IMG/VR virus record: IMGVR_UViG_3300020404_002094
Coordinates: 1 to 64,000 of that record
Source: a virus
Reading direction: 5' to 3' (one strand)
DNA: 64,000 nucleotides
Under the pieces are notes generated by a model. It did not search any database. It was not told the DNA's origin and saw only the letters and a program-made list of their open reading frames with translations. Position 1 is the stretch's first letter; each line of letters starts with the position of its first letter. Of the stretch, positions 36,963-45,330 are shown piece after piece. Both the position numbers and the translations under genes were made by a program.

Positions 36963-37332
36963 TGAGGATAGAATAGATGGTTTCAGTGATTATATAGAAA
37001 AAAGGTTTAAAATACCTAAAGAAAAATTATTTATTTATACTTCCCCGCAAGAAATAGGTAAAAAAATTTTAACATTTAGATTATATTTAAGGGATGGAAA
37101 AAAAATAAATACTAAATCATTTTTCCCTACCACTATCATAACACACAAAAAGGGAGAGTGTTTTTATACTATTAATGCACTTAATAAATTGATTGAAAGT
37201 GAAAGTAATGGAGAAACAGGTAATTTAAATCATAAAGAACATAAGATAGAATGGGATAAATACCAAAATAAAATGTTGATAACTAAAAAAAATGAATTAA
37301 CTATTATAGATATTAAACGTAATTTTTCTTAA
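36919..37332 (+). CDS. Conserved phage protein of unknown function
   Basis: 137 residues, starting 44 nt inside the preceding gene in another frame; both frames look coding in the overlap. It begins MEQQTKIITLASFVDEDRID, an N-terminus I associate with unnamed proteins of large marine phages, and has 'THKKGECFYTINALNKLIES' near residue 75. No known catalytic motif. The spacing and shared promoter tie it to 36339. Function not recognised. Confidence 0.7.
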   Translation: MEQQTKIITLASFVDEDRIDGFSDYIEKRFKIPKEKLFIYTSPQEIGKKILTFRLYLRDGKKINTKSFFPTTIITHKKGECFYTINALNKLIESESNGETGNLNHKEHKIEWDKYQNKMLITKKNELTIIDIKRNFS

Positions 37333-37339
37333 AATTCTT

Positions 37340-37347
37340 ATATTTAT
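37340..37347 (+). promoter_or_regulatory. ATATTTAT-type promoter
   Basis: ATATTTAT followed by AATAAAAG, 16 nt upstream of the small gene at 37364. It marks a switch from the host-like promoter of 36339 to the ATATTTAT class. Confidence 0.55.
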
Positions 37348-37363
37348 AATAAAAGAGCTTAAT

Positions 37364-37546
37364 ATGGATAATAAAAAAGACATACAAAGAACTAAAGATT
37401 TAGAAGACTCACTTAATGAATTTCTTAAAGTTAATGAAGAAAAAGAGTGTGAAGGGGAAGAATGTTTAATTAATGATGGTAAAGAAATTGTGGAAAGAGT
37501 TAATAAAGTTTATAAAACTACTGACGGAAGACAATTATTAATATAA
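37364..37546 (+). CDS. Small acidic protein, unknown
   Basis: 60 residues. Highly charged with a Glu-Cys pair (EKECEGEECLI) and a final 'ERVNKVYKTTDGRQLLI'. No fold recognised. It is 5 nt ahead of the acidic tagged protein at 37552 and shares its ATATTTAT promoter. In T4 the small genes 67 and 68 precede the capsid cluster and encode prohead core proteins; that analogy is only positional. Confidence 0.6.
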   Translation: MDNKKDIQRTKDLEDSLNEFLKVNEEKECEGEECLINDGKEIVERVNKVYKTTDGRQLLI

Positions 37547-37551
37547 AAAAA

Positions 37552-38310
37552 ATGGATAAGAAAAAATTAATATCGGAAGAGTTAAAAAGACATATGGAAC
37601 TATTGGAATATACGTTTTATATGGAAGATAAAGTTGACAGTGATGATACTGACGAACTTTTATTAGGTGCTAAACAACTTTATGAACAAGATCCTGTTCC
37701 TGATGGTGGTGATACAGAAAGTGGAGAAGGTACAGAAGAAGAGACTACTGAAGACCCATTTGCAGAAGAAGGTGGTGAAGAAGAAACTGTAGATTTAGAT
37801 ACTGAAGAAGGATCAGGTGAAACAGATCCATTTGCAGGTGAAACAGATCCATTTGCAGGTGAAGAAGGTATGGAAGTGGAAGATGAATTCGCAACTGAGG
37901 AAGGTGGTGAAGAAACTGTCGAAGTAGATGTTACTGATATAGTAGATAAGGCAGAACAAACTAGAACAGAAATTGAGGGTATGACTGCTAAAATGGATGA
38001 ATTATTAGGTAAATTAGGTGATTTAGAAGGTAAGGTAGGTGATATGGATCAAGTTATTAATAAAATAGATGGATTAGAAAAAGAAATAGCAGATAGAAAC
38101 CCAACACCGGTAGAAAGATTAGAAATGAGATCGATGGATTCTTTTCCATATAGTGTTTCCTTAACTGATTATTGGTCAGATAAAGAAGGATATGATGTTG
38201 GGGGTAAAGAAGAGGAAGAATACACCATAACTCAAAAAGACGTAGATGATTATAGTGCAACAGAAATAAAAAATTCTTTTGACTATGATAAGGATGACGA
38301 AGATTATTAA
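37552..38310 (+). CDS. Acidic protein with tag, candidate prohead core/internal protein
   Basis: 252 residues. The start (MDKKKLISEELKRHMELLE) and a KQLYEQ site at 41-46 fit the tag pattern. The next ~90 residues are nearly all Glu/Asp/Gly/Thr, with a perfect 21-bp tandem duplication (GETDPFA twice, 37816-37857). Then comes a helical heptad-rich region (MTAKMDELLGKLGDLEGKV) and a C-terminal segment with 'NPTPVERLEMRSMDSFPYS'. Acidic, repetitive, helical proteins near head genes are typical of scaffold or prohead core components. A terminator follows at once. Confidence 0.7.
   Translation: MDKKKLISEELKRHMELLEYTFYMEDKVDSDDTDELLLGAKQLYEQDPVPDGGDTESGEGTEEETTEDPFAEEGGEEETVDLDTEEGSGETDPFAGETDPFAGEEGMEVEDEFATEEGGEETVEVDVTDIVDKAEQTRTEIEGMTAKMDELLGKLGDLEGKVGDMDQVINKIDGLEKEIADRNPTPVERLEMRSMDSFPYSVSLTDYWSDKEGYDVGGKEEEEYTITQKDVDDYSATEIKNSFDYDKDDEDY
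37816..37857 (+). repeat. Perfect 21-bp tandem duplication
   Basis: Two identical 21-bp units (37816-37836 and 37837-37857), each encoding GETDPFA in the acidic part of the 37552 protein. Being identical at third positions, the duplication looks recent, or is kept by slippage. Confidence 0.85.
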
Positions 38311-38326
38311 ATAATTAAAAAAATTA

Positions 38327-38358
38327 TTTGACATATTAACCAATAATGACTATATTTG
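38327..38358 (+). promoter_or_regulatory. Bacteroidota-type promoter overlapping the terminator
   Basis: TTTG at 38327-38330, 20 nt, then TATATTTG at 38351-38358. Transcription should start near 38365, inside the right arm of the hairpin, so new transcripts would lack the left arm and escape termination. Confidence 0.55.
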
Positions 38359-38376
38359 TTCATTATTGGTTTTTTC
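38339..38376 (+). terminator. Rho-independent terminator with embedded promoter
   Basis: ACCAATAATGA / TCATTATTGGT form a perfect 11-bp stem with a 10-nt loop, followed by TTTTTT. The loop contains the TATATTTG box of the promoter listed at 38327-38358. Confidence 0.9.
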
Positions 38377-38381
38377 ATGTA

Positions 38382-38412
38382 TTGACTTTTAAGAAAAAAC
38401 TTATTATATTTA
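38382..38412 (+). promoter_or_regulatory. Second Bacteroidota-type promoter before the SSB gene
   Basis: TTGAC at 38382-38386 and TATATTTA at 38405-38412, with 20 nt between TTG and the -7 box, which deviates from consensus in the last base. The SSB ATG is 32 nt downstream. Confidence 0.6.
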
Positions 38413-38444
38413 GAAATAATTATTAACATTTAAAAAAAATAGAA

Positions 38445-39338
38445 ATGAGTAACAGTTTAGACGCGATTTTGTCTCAGTATGAAAGTAATACTGAAAACAG
38501 TTCAAAAAAACCTAAGTTATCTAATGAAGATAGACTTAAGAAGTATTTCACTGAAAAACTTCAACAAGGTGTAAAAAATGCAACTCGAAGATTTAGAATT
38601 TTACCTGCAAAAGATGGTAAGTCTCCATTCGAAGAAGTATATTTTTACGAAAGACAAGTGAATGGTAAATATGAAAAAATTTACTGTAATAAATTAAATG
38701 ATGGTGAACATTGCCCAATGTATGAAGCAAAGGAAGCTTTATTAATGGAGGGTAGTAAAAAAGCTAAAGAAATGGCTAGAGAGTATACTCCTCGTAAATT
38801 TTATGTGGTAAAAGGTATTGATAGAGATAATGAAGATCACGGTGTTAAATTTTGGAGATTTAAACACAATTACACAGGTAACGGTGTTATGGATAAGTTA
38901 ATGCCACTTTTTAAATTAAAAGGTGACATTACAGATGCTAGAGAAGGTAGAGATATTATTATAACTACTAACCGTAACGAAAAAGGGTGGAGTGTAGTAA
39001 CATCTATTATGTGTGATGATGTAAGTATGTTAACTGAAGATACTACTAAGGCTAACGATTGGTTTAACAACGAAGAAACATTTAGAGATGTTTACGCTAA
39101 AAAATCTCCAGAATATTTAGAGATAGTAGCAAAAAATATGACACCTGTTTGGGATTCAGAACAAAGTAAATATGTTGCAGAAGAAGAAAGAGAAGAATCA
39201 GAAACTGCTTCATTAGAAGAAGAAATAACTTTCTTAAGAGAGGAAAGTAACACCCCACAAGTGGAATCTTCAAATGAAGATGATGATGAAGTTACTGTGA
39301 CTAATTTAGAAACTGGTGGTGATGATTTACCATTTTAA
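38445..39338 (+). CDS. gp32: Single-stranded DNA-binding protein (gp32-like)
   Basis: 297 residues; T4 gp32 is 301. It coats single-stranded DNA and organises replication and recombination. The N-terminal basic segment precedes an OB-fold core ('TRRFRILPAKDGKSPFEEVY', 'KFYVVKGIDRDNEDHGVKFW') with a C-x9-C pair (YCNKLNDGEHCPMYEAK) in the place of the gp32 zinc site; a full zinc ligand set is not evident. The C-terminus is acidic and ends DDLPF, the partner-binding tail seen in SSBs. It stands as a single-gene unit between two promoters and a terminator, in line with high expression. Confidence 0.9.
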   Translation: MSNSLDAILSQYESNTENSSKKPKLSNEDRLKKYFTEKLQQGVKNATRRFRILPAKDGKSPFEEVYFYERQVNGKYEKIYCNKLNDGEHCPMYEAKEALLMEGSKKAKEMAREYTPRKFYVVKGIDRDNEDHGVKFWRFKHNYTGNGVMDKLMPLFKLKGDITDAREGRDIIITTNRNEKGWSVVTSIMCDDVSMLTEDTTKANDWFNNEETFRDVYAKKSPEYLEIVAKNMTPVWDSEQSKYVAEEEREESETASLEEEITFLREESNTPQVESSNEDDDEVTVTNLETGGDDLPF

Positions 39339-39358
39339 TTTATTATAAATGTTAAAAG

Positions 39359-39389
39359 TAGGTCATCTTTTTGGGTGACCTATTTTTTT
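39359..39389 (+). terminator. Rho-independent terminator after the SSB gene
   Basis: TAGGTCATC / GGTGACCTA form a 9-bp stem with one T-G wobble and a 6-nt loop, followed by seven T. The recombinase ATG is 12 nt downstream. Confidence 0.85.
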
Positions 39390-39401
39390 AAAAAAAAATA
39401 T

Positions 39402-40451
39402 ATGGCTAAGAAACCAATTAAGAAAAAAACAAGTGATTTTTCTAGTATACGTAAAAAGTTTTCTTCTAGTGATAAGTATAAAGAACAGAAATACTTTGAT
39501 TTAGGAGAATCATTTCAAAAAGCAACAGGAATTCCTGGTCCTGCTATGGGTCAAATTAATATGTTATTAGGACATTCAGATACTGGAAAAACAACTGCAC
39601 TAATACAAACTGCAGTAGATGCACAGAAAAAAGGTATATTACCAATATTCATTATAACTGAACAAAAATTTAGTTTTGAACACGCAAAACAAATGGGTTT
39701 AGAGACTGAATATATTGAAGAAGTAGATGAAAGTACTGGTGAAATAGAAGCTTATTGGGATGGATTCTTATTATATAAGTTAGGATTTGAATACATTGAA
39801 CAAGCTTTCGAATATGTGACTGAAATTTTAGATGCACAATCAAAAGGAGATATACCACATGATATTGTATTTTTGTGGGACTCCATAGGAACAATACCTT
39901 GTAAAATGAGTTTTGAAGGTAAAGGTGGTAACCAACATACTGCTAGAGTAATATCAGAAAAATGGGGTATGGGAATGGCTCAAAGGATAACCTCTTCTCG
40001 TAAAGAGAGTTCTCCTTATACTAATACAATGGTATTTGTTAACCAACCTTGGGTAGAGTTACCCGATAACCCATTCAGTCAACCCAGAATTCAACCTAAA
40101 GGGGGGCAATCAATTTATTTATCTTGTGCGTTAGTATTCCTTTTTGGGAATCAAAAAAGTGCAGGAGTATCTAAATTAAATGCAACAAATAAAGGACGTA
40201 AAGTAAACTTCGCAGTTAGAACTAAAGTGGGTATACATAAAAACCATATGAATGGTTTAGGTTATGCTGATTGTAGAATACTGGCGACAACACACGGATT
40301 TATTGAAGACGATAAGAAAGCTATTGATTCTTATAAGTCTGACTATAAAGAATATTGGTCTACGGTATTTGATAGTGTTGGTGAAGAAGTAGATTTTACA
40401 ATAGAAGAAGGAGAACATATTGATGCACCCGTAGAATATGCAGATCAATAA
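39402..40451 (+). CDS. uvsX: UvsX/RecA-like recombinase
   Basis: 349 residues from the ATG at 39402; an in-frame ATG 9 codons earlier lies in the terminator T-run and is rejected. It promotes strand exchange in recombination-dependent replication. Walker A is GHSDTGKT (57-64), Walker B 'DIVFLWDSIG', and the downstream 'VFVNQPWVELPDNPF' corresponds to the L1/NQ region of RecA folds. The N-terminal basic segment is typical of UvsX. Length is near T4 UvsX (391). It has no clear own promoter and probably depends on SSB-region read-through or a weak site near 39390. Confidence 0.93.
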   Translation: MAKKPIKKKTSDFSSIRKKFSSSDKYKEQKYFDLGESFQKATGIPGPAMGQINMLLGHSDTGKTTALIQTAVDAQKKGILPIFIITEQKFSFEHAKQMGLETEYIEEVDESTGEIEAYWDGFLLYKLGFEYIEQAFEYVTEILDAQSKGDIPHDIVFLWDSIGTIPCKMSFEGKGGNQHTARVISEKWGMGMAQRITSSRKESSPYTNTMVFVNQPWVELPDNPFSQPRIQPKGGQSIYLSCALVFLFGNQKSAGVSKLNATNKGRKVNFAVRTKVGIHKNHMNGLGYADCRILATTHGFIEDDKKAIDSYKSDYKEYWSTVFDSVGEEVDFTIEEGEHIDAPVEYADQ

Positions 40452-40482
40452 TTTTTTATTAATTTTGTAATCAATATGTTAA

Positions 40483-41526
40483 GTGTCGAGACCAACTAAA
40501 AAACCTAAATATACCCACACTTTATTAGTAGATGGTGATTCATTGTTAAAAACCGCCTATCATGGTGCAAAAAATCTTTATTATAAAGAAAACCATATAG
40601 GTGGGATTTTTCAATTCTTAACTATGTTAAGAAAAAATATTAATGAGTACAGATACGATAGAGTTTATGTATTTTGGGATGGTGTTTTTAGTGGCAGGTT
40701 AAGATATGATATCTATAAAGATTATAAAGGTAATAGGGATAAAGATTTTTATTGTGAACAACCACCATCAGAACCTGAATTATATATTCAAAAAGAAAGA
40801 GTAATTGATTATTGTGAAGAACTTTTTATTCGTCAATTTATTGATGAGGTTGTAGAAGCGGATGATGGAATAGGTTATTATTGTAATCAGATTAAAGATA
40901 ATGAGAAAGTTGTTATAATGACTAACGATAGAGATATGTTACAACTACTTAATGAAAGAGTGGGAGTATATGTTCTTAATCTTAGAAATATTATTACAAT
41001 ATCAAATTATAATCAATATTTCACACATCATTATAGTAATGTTAAGTTATTAAAAATGATTTCTGGTGACGCTAGCGACAATATAAAAGGTATAAAAGGT
41101 GTTAGTGAAAAAACATTAATAAAATATTTTCCTGATTTCTCTTCCAAAACTTTGACATTGGAAGAAATTTTTAGTAAAATTGAAGAAATTCAAAGTCAAA
41201 GAAAAAGTAGATTGAAAACATTAGATAATATAATTAATAAAGTTACTGTGGGAGTACAAGGTGAAAGTATTTTTGAGGTAAATGAAAAAATTATTAATCT
41301 AAAGAAACCTTTGTTAACTGAACAATCTAAAACCACTTTAAATAATTTATTTAGTTCTCCTATTGATCCCGAAAATAGGACAACTAAAAATGTAATTAAG
41401 ATGATGTTAGAAGACGGATTAACAATGGCAATACCTGGGGGTAGAGACGGTTATATTAACTTTTTACAACCGTTTTTACGAATAATAAAAAAAGAAAAAA
41501 GTTATTTTAGTAAAATTAAAAATTAA
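40483..41526 (+). CDS. rnh: 5'-3' exonuclease / RNase H (FEN family)
   Basis: 347 residues with a GTG start at 40483; no in-frame ATG lies upstream. It removes RNA primers and 5' flaps on the lagging strand. FEN/5'-nuclease acids are in order: 'LLVDGDSLLK', 'VFWDGVFSGRLRYDIYKDYK', 'VVEADDGIGYY', 'MTNDRDMLQLL', then the helix-three-turn-helix 'GDASDNIKGIKGVSEKTLI'. The order and spacing fit T4 RNase H (305 residues). The C-terminal ~90 residues are less conserved. 31 nt after UvsX, 5 nt before the next gene. Confidence 0.92.
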   Translation: MSRPTKKPKYTHTLLVDGDSLLKTAYHGAKNLYYKENHIGGIFQFLTMLRKNINEYRYDRVYVFWDGVFSGRLRYDIYKDYKGNRDKDFYCEQPPSEPELYIQKERVIDYCEELFIRQFIDEVVEADDGIGYYCNQIKDNEKVVIMTNDRDMLQLLNERVGVYVLNLRNIITISNYNQYFTHHYSNVKLLKMISGDASDNIKGIKGVSEKTLIKYFPDFSSKTLTLEEIFSKIEEIQSQRKSRLKTLDNIINKVTVGVQGESIFEVNEKIINLKKPLLTEQSKTTLNNLFSSPIDPENRTTKNVIKMMLEDGLTMAIPGGRDGYINFLQPFLRIIKKEKSYFSKIKN

Positions 41527-41531
41527 AAATT

Positions 41532-41993
41532 ATGAAAAAAAGATATGATAGTCTTCCTTATGAATTTTTATTATTGATTAACGGTAAACCTATAGTCGGT
41601 AGAAACTTTCAAATAAATGGATATAATGAAAAAAGTTTAAGATCTACAAAAATTAAAGATGTTATTGATGATGCAACTGAAGTCATAAAGAACCAATTTA
41701 AATTAAAAAGTAATTTTTATTTGTGGAAGTATTATAATCCTTATGCTATTCAAACTACAGAAGAATTAGATGAATTAAGACATGATATATATGAAAATGA
41801 AGATTTATTTACTTTACAAATTAAAGTTAAAGGAAGGGTTGTGGCACAAAAGATTTTTAGTGGTAATGACTACCCCCCAAAGGTAAGATATGATGTTGAT
41901 ATCAGATCAATTATTCCTGAAATCATCTCTATTATACAGAATGGGTTGAGTTTAAAAAAATATAGTCAAGAATATTGTGGTTACACGCTTTAG
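41532..41993 (+). CDS. Unknown protein in replication cluster
   Basis: 153 residues starting MKKRYDSLPYEFLLLINGKP. No motif recognised. A beta-rich N-terminus is followed by helices ('KIKDVIDDATEVIKNQFKLK') and a Tyr-rich middle. Five nt after the exonuclease and just before the helicase, so a replication-linked role is likely from context. Such an accessory could be a helicase loader (gp59-like position), but nothing in the sequence supports that name. Confidence 0.65.
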   Translation: MKKRYDSLPYEFLLLINGKPIVGRNFQINGYNEKSLRSTKIKDVIDDATEVIKNQFKLKSNFYLWKYYNPYAIQTTEELDELRHDIYENEDLFTLQIKVKGRVVAQKIFSGNDYPPKVRYDVDIRSIIPEIISIIQNGLSLKKYSQEYCGYTL

Positions 41994-41996
41994 TGT

Positions 41997-42004
41997 ATAT
42001 TTAT
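41997..42004 (+). promoter_or_regulatory. ATATTTAT-type promoter of the helicase gene
   Basis: ATATTTAT followed by TAATAAAT, 24 nt upstream of the helicase ATG and 3 nt after the previous stop. It is the only replication gene on this strand with this motif. Confidence 0.55.
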
Positions 42005-42028
42005 TAATAAATCAAAAAGGATTAAAGA

Positions 42029-43417
42029 ATGACTAAAGAAAAAGATAAAAATTTAGGTTATTTAGGGTGGAGTTTTCAAATTAAGTTAGTCAAACAATTA
42101 ATTGAAGATAATAAATTTTGTGAGGAGATTATTGATATAATCGATCCAAAATATTTTGATAACGAATATCTTAGAATAATTGTTGCTAGTATTAAAAATT
42201 ATTATGAAAGTTATGAAACAATTCCTACTTATGACACTATTTTTCAACTTATAAGAGTAGAAATAAAAAGAGATATCGCCAGAGATTCTGCGATTGAAAT
42301 GGTTAAAGAGGTAAAAAATTCAGATAATAAAGATTGTTTACACACACAAGAAGTTGCAACTAAGTTTTGTAAACAACAAGAACTTAAAAAAGCAACAAAT
42401 AAGATACAAGGAATATTAGATTCGGGAGATTTTGATAGGTATGATGAATGTGAAGACATATTAAAAGAAGCTTTATCTGTTGGAGGAGAAAAAGATAATG
42501 GTATAGATGTATTTCACGCAATAGATGAGGTATTAAGTGACGATTTTAGAAGTCCTGTACCCACAGGATTAGTTGGTATAGACAATTTAATGGATGGTGG
42601 ATTATCTAAAGGAGAATTAGGTGTGATTTTAGCACCTTTTGGTGTTGGTAAAACTACTTTAATAACTCGTATGGCAAATACTGCTTATAATCTGGGTTAC
42701 AATGTAGTGCAAATCTTCTTTGAAGATAACCCAAAAGTCATTCAAAGAAAACATATGACATGTTGGAGTGAAATACCACTAAATGAATTAACTGATAGAA
42801 AAGAAGAAGTTAAAGCATTATTACCTCAGTTTAAAGAAAAAGAAGGAAATTTAATATTAAAAAAGATGCCGAGTGATGGCACAACAATTAATCATATAAA
42901 ACAATATTTAAGAAAACTAACATCTAATGGTACAAAACCTGATGTTGTTTTTATAGATTATATGGATTGTGTTGTACCCACTAAACAGTTTAAAGATGAA
43001 TATGCTGGTGAAGGAAACGTTATGAGACAGTTTGAAACTATGATATCTGAATTAGACGTTGTTGGGTGGACTGCAGTACAAGGTAATAGAAGTTCTATAG
43101 GTGCGGATGTAGTGAAAGCAGATATGATTGGTGGTTCGATTAAAAAAGGACAAATTGGACACTTTATTATATCAGTAGCTAAGACTTTAGAACAAAAAGA
43201 AGAAGGTACTGCTACTATGGCAATACTTAAGTCTAGATTTGGTAAAGATGGTATTATATTCGAAGATATATTATTTGATAACGGATCATTAAAAATAGAC
43301 ACTAGTATTTCTAGTGACGTTTCATTCTTAGAACACCAAAATGGTGAGGAGAAGAGAAAGTCTCAATTGGTTATAGATGCCATGAAAAAGAAAAGAGAGA
43401 CATTAGGGGAAAATTAA
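42029..43417 (+). CDS. gp41: Replicative DNA helicase (gp41/DnaB-like)
   Basis: 462 residues; T4 gp41 is 475. RecA-fold hexameric helicase that unwinds the fork. An N-terminal helical domain (~1-150) precedes the ATPase part. The signature 'VPTGLVGIDNLMDGGLSKGE' leads into Walker A APFGVGKTT (~202-210). Walker B is 'PDVVFIDYMD' (~304-313), and 'GWTAVQGNRSSIGADVV' contains the sensor Gln of DnaB helicases. A Lys/Glu-rich tail follows. It sits between the exonuclease cluster and the reductase. Confidence 0.94.
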   Translation: MTKEKDKNLGYLGWSFQIKLVKQLIEDNKFCEEIIDIIDPKYFDNEYLRIIVASIKNYYESYETIPTYDTIFQLIRVEIKRDIARDSAIEMVKEVKNSDNKDCLHTQEVATKFCKQQELKKATNKIQGILDSGDFDRYDECEDILKEALSVGGEKDNGIDVFHAIDEVLSDDFRSPVPTGLVGIDNLMDGGLSKGELGVILAPFGVGKTTLITRMANTAYNLGYNVVQIFFEDNPKVIQRKHMTCWSEIPLNELTDRKEEVKALLPQFKEKEGNLILKKMPSDGTTINHIKQYLRKLTSNGTKPDVVFIDYMDCVVPTKQFKDEYAGEGNVMRQFETMISELDVVGWTAVQGNRSSIGADVVKADMIGGSIKKGQIGHFIISVAKTLEQKEEGTATMAILKSRFGKDGIIFEDILFDNGSLKIDTSISSDVSFLEHQNGEEKRKSQLVIDAMKKKRETLGEN

Positions 43418-43446
43418 TAATAATAAATAAAATAAGTAGTTAAAAA

Positions 43447-45306
43447 ATGGAGTTATCAAGCAAAATTTTATCGGATATTACTGTATATATGAAGTATGCA
43501 AAATATCTACCAGAATTAAACAGAAGAGAAACATGGGATGAATTAGTTACCCGTAATAAAGAAATGCATCAAAAAAGATACCCTAACATTGCGGATAAAA
43601 TAGACGAAGCGTACCAATTTGTGTATGACAAAAAAGTATTACCCTCAATGAGAAGTATGCAATTTGGTGGAAAACCAATTGAAATATCACCTAATAGAAT
43701 TTATAATTGTGCATATATGCCTATTGATCATATAGACTCTTTTAGTGAGTGTATGTTTTTATTGTTAGGTGGAACTGGTGTAGGTTACTCAGTACAAAAA
43801 CATCATGTTGAGAAATTACCACCCGTAAATAAACCTTATGCGAAAAGAACAAAAAGATTTTTAATTAGTGACTCAATAGAAGGTTGGGCAGACGCAATTA
43901 AATTATTAATGAAATCCTATCTTAATGGTAAGAGTTCTAGAATAGTATTTGATTATTCTGATATTAGACCTAAAGGGGCTAGATTAGTTACTTCAGGAGG
44001 TAAGGCACCAGGGCCTCAACCATTAAAAGAATGTATCGTTAAAATAACTGGTATATTAAGTGAAAAAGAAGATGGTGAACAACTAACTACTTTAGAGGTA
44101 CATGATATTGTATGTCATATTGCAGATGCGGTATTAGCGGGAGGTATTCGTAGAGCTGCATTGATTAGTTTATTTTCTGCAGACGATCAAGAAATGATTG
44201 GTTGTAAATCAGGTAATTGGTGGGAAACAAATCCACAAAGAGGTAGATCTAATAACTCAGCGTGTTTAATGAGACATAAGATAACTAAGGAATTCTTTTT
44301 AGATTTATGGAAAAGAGTTGAATTAAGTGGATCTGGTGAGCCAGGTATTTATTTTAATAATGATAAAGACTGGGGTACAAATCCTTGTTGTGAAATAGCT
44401 CTGAGACCTTATCAGTTTTGTAATTTATGTGAAGTCAACGTATCAAACATTGAGTCACAAGAAGATTTAAATGAAAGAGTTAAAGCCGCAGCTTTTATAG
44501 GTACACTACAAGCCGGATATACACATTTTCATTATTTAAGAGATATATGGCAGGAAACTACTGAAAAAGAAGCATTAATAGGTGTTAGTATGACAGGTAT
44601 TGGTTCAGGTAGAGTTTTAGGTTACGATATGGAAGAAGCAGCTAAAGTTGTTAAAAGAGAAAATAGTAGGGTTGCTAAATTAATTGGTATTAATAAATCA
44701 GCTAGAACTACTACAGTTAAACCTGCTGGAACTACCTCACTTACATTAGGTACTTCATCTGGAATACATGCTTGGCATAACGATTATTATATTAGGAGAG
44801 TTAGAGTAGGTAAAAATGAATCAATGTATGGATACCTTCAAAACAATCACCCAGAATTAATAGAAGACGATTATTTTAGGGGACATGATACTGCAGTTAT
44901 ATCTATACCACAAAAAGCACCCAAAGGTTCAATATTAAGAACTGAGTCACCATTTGATTTATTAGAAAGAGTTAAAACAGTTGCAACTAAATGGGTTAAA
45001 AGTGGGCATAATAGTGGTTCTAATTCACATAATGTCTCCGCAACAATATCTTTAAAAGAAGAAGATTGGGAGTTAGCTGGTGAATGGATGTGGAATAATA
45101 GGGAACATTATAATGGATTATCCGTTTTACCATATAATGGTGGTACTTATGTGCAAGCACCATTTGAGGATTGTACTAAAGATGAGTACGAAAAAATGAT
45201 GAAAACACTATCAGAAATAGACTTATCTAAAGTAGTAGAAGAAAATGATGAAACAAATTTAAGTGGTGAATTAGCTTGTGCTGGAGGAGCTTGTGAAATT
45301 ACTTAA
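43447..45306 (+). CDS. nrdJ: B12-dependent ribonucleotide reductase, class II
   Basis: 619 residues; the Lactobacillus enzyme is ~739, so the allosteric insert is probably shortened. It reduces ribonucleoside triphosphates to deoxynucleotides using adenosylcobalamin, needing no oxygen and no second subunit. Landmarks: 'MRSMQFGGKPIEI' substrate-loop start, the redox Cys in 'RIYNCAYMP', 'LLGGTGVGYSVQKHHVEKLP', the radical/substrate region 'NPCCEIALRPYQFCNLCEVN', and 'TVKPAGTTSLTLGTSSGIHA' phosphate-binding motif. The C-terminal relay pair is in 'CAGGACEIT'. It supplies DNA precursors for phage replication; the host must provide or import B12. Followed by a strong terminator. Confidence 0.95.
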   Translation: MELSSKILSDITVYMKYAKYLPELNRRETWDELVTRNKEMHQKRYPNIADKIDEAYQFVYDKKVLPSMRSMQFGGKPIEISPNRIYNCAYMPIDHIDSFSECMFLLLGGTGVGYSVQKHHVEKLPPVNKPYAKRTKRFLISDSIEGWADAIKLLMKSYLNGKSSRIVFDYSDIRPKGARLVTSGGKAPGPQPLKECIVKITGILSEKEDGEQLTTLEVHDIVCHIADAVLAGGIRRAALISLFSADDQEMIGCKSGNWWETNPQRGRSNNSACLMRHKITKEFFLDLWKRVELSGSGEPGIYFNNDKDWGTNPCCEIALRPYQFCNLCEVNVSNIESQEDLNERVKAAAFIGTLQAGYTHFHYLRDIWQETTEKEALIGVSMTGIGSGRVLGYDMEEAAKVVKRENSRVAKLIGINKSARTTTVKPAGTTSLTLGTSSGIHAWHNDYYIRRVRVGKNESMYGYLQNNHPELIEDDYFRGHDTAVISIPQKAPKGSILRTESPFDLLERVKTVATKWVKSGHNSGSNSHNVSATISLKEEDWELAGEWMWNNREHYNGLSVLPYNGGTYVQAPFEDCTKDEYEKMMKTLSEIDLSKVVEENDETNLSGELACAGGACEIT

Positions 45307-45330
45307 AATAATGATTATTTTTAAATAAAA

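Noticed and set aside
37552-38310. The acidic 252-residue protein as a tail fibre or mucin-like surface protein
   Set aside because: Its Glu/Asp-rich and heptad-rich layout with an N-terminal tag fits a core/internal head protein better; there is no signal peptide or beta-repeat fibre pattern.
39375-39401. Upstream in-frame ATG for UvsX
   Set aside because: It is inside the terminator hairpin and adds a non-conserved MTYFFKKKY; the ATG at 39402 fits the family.
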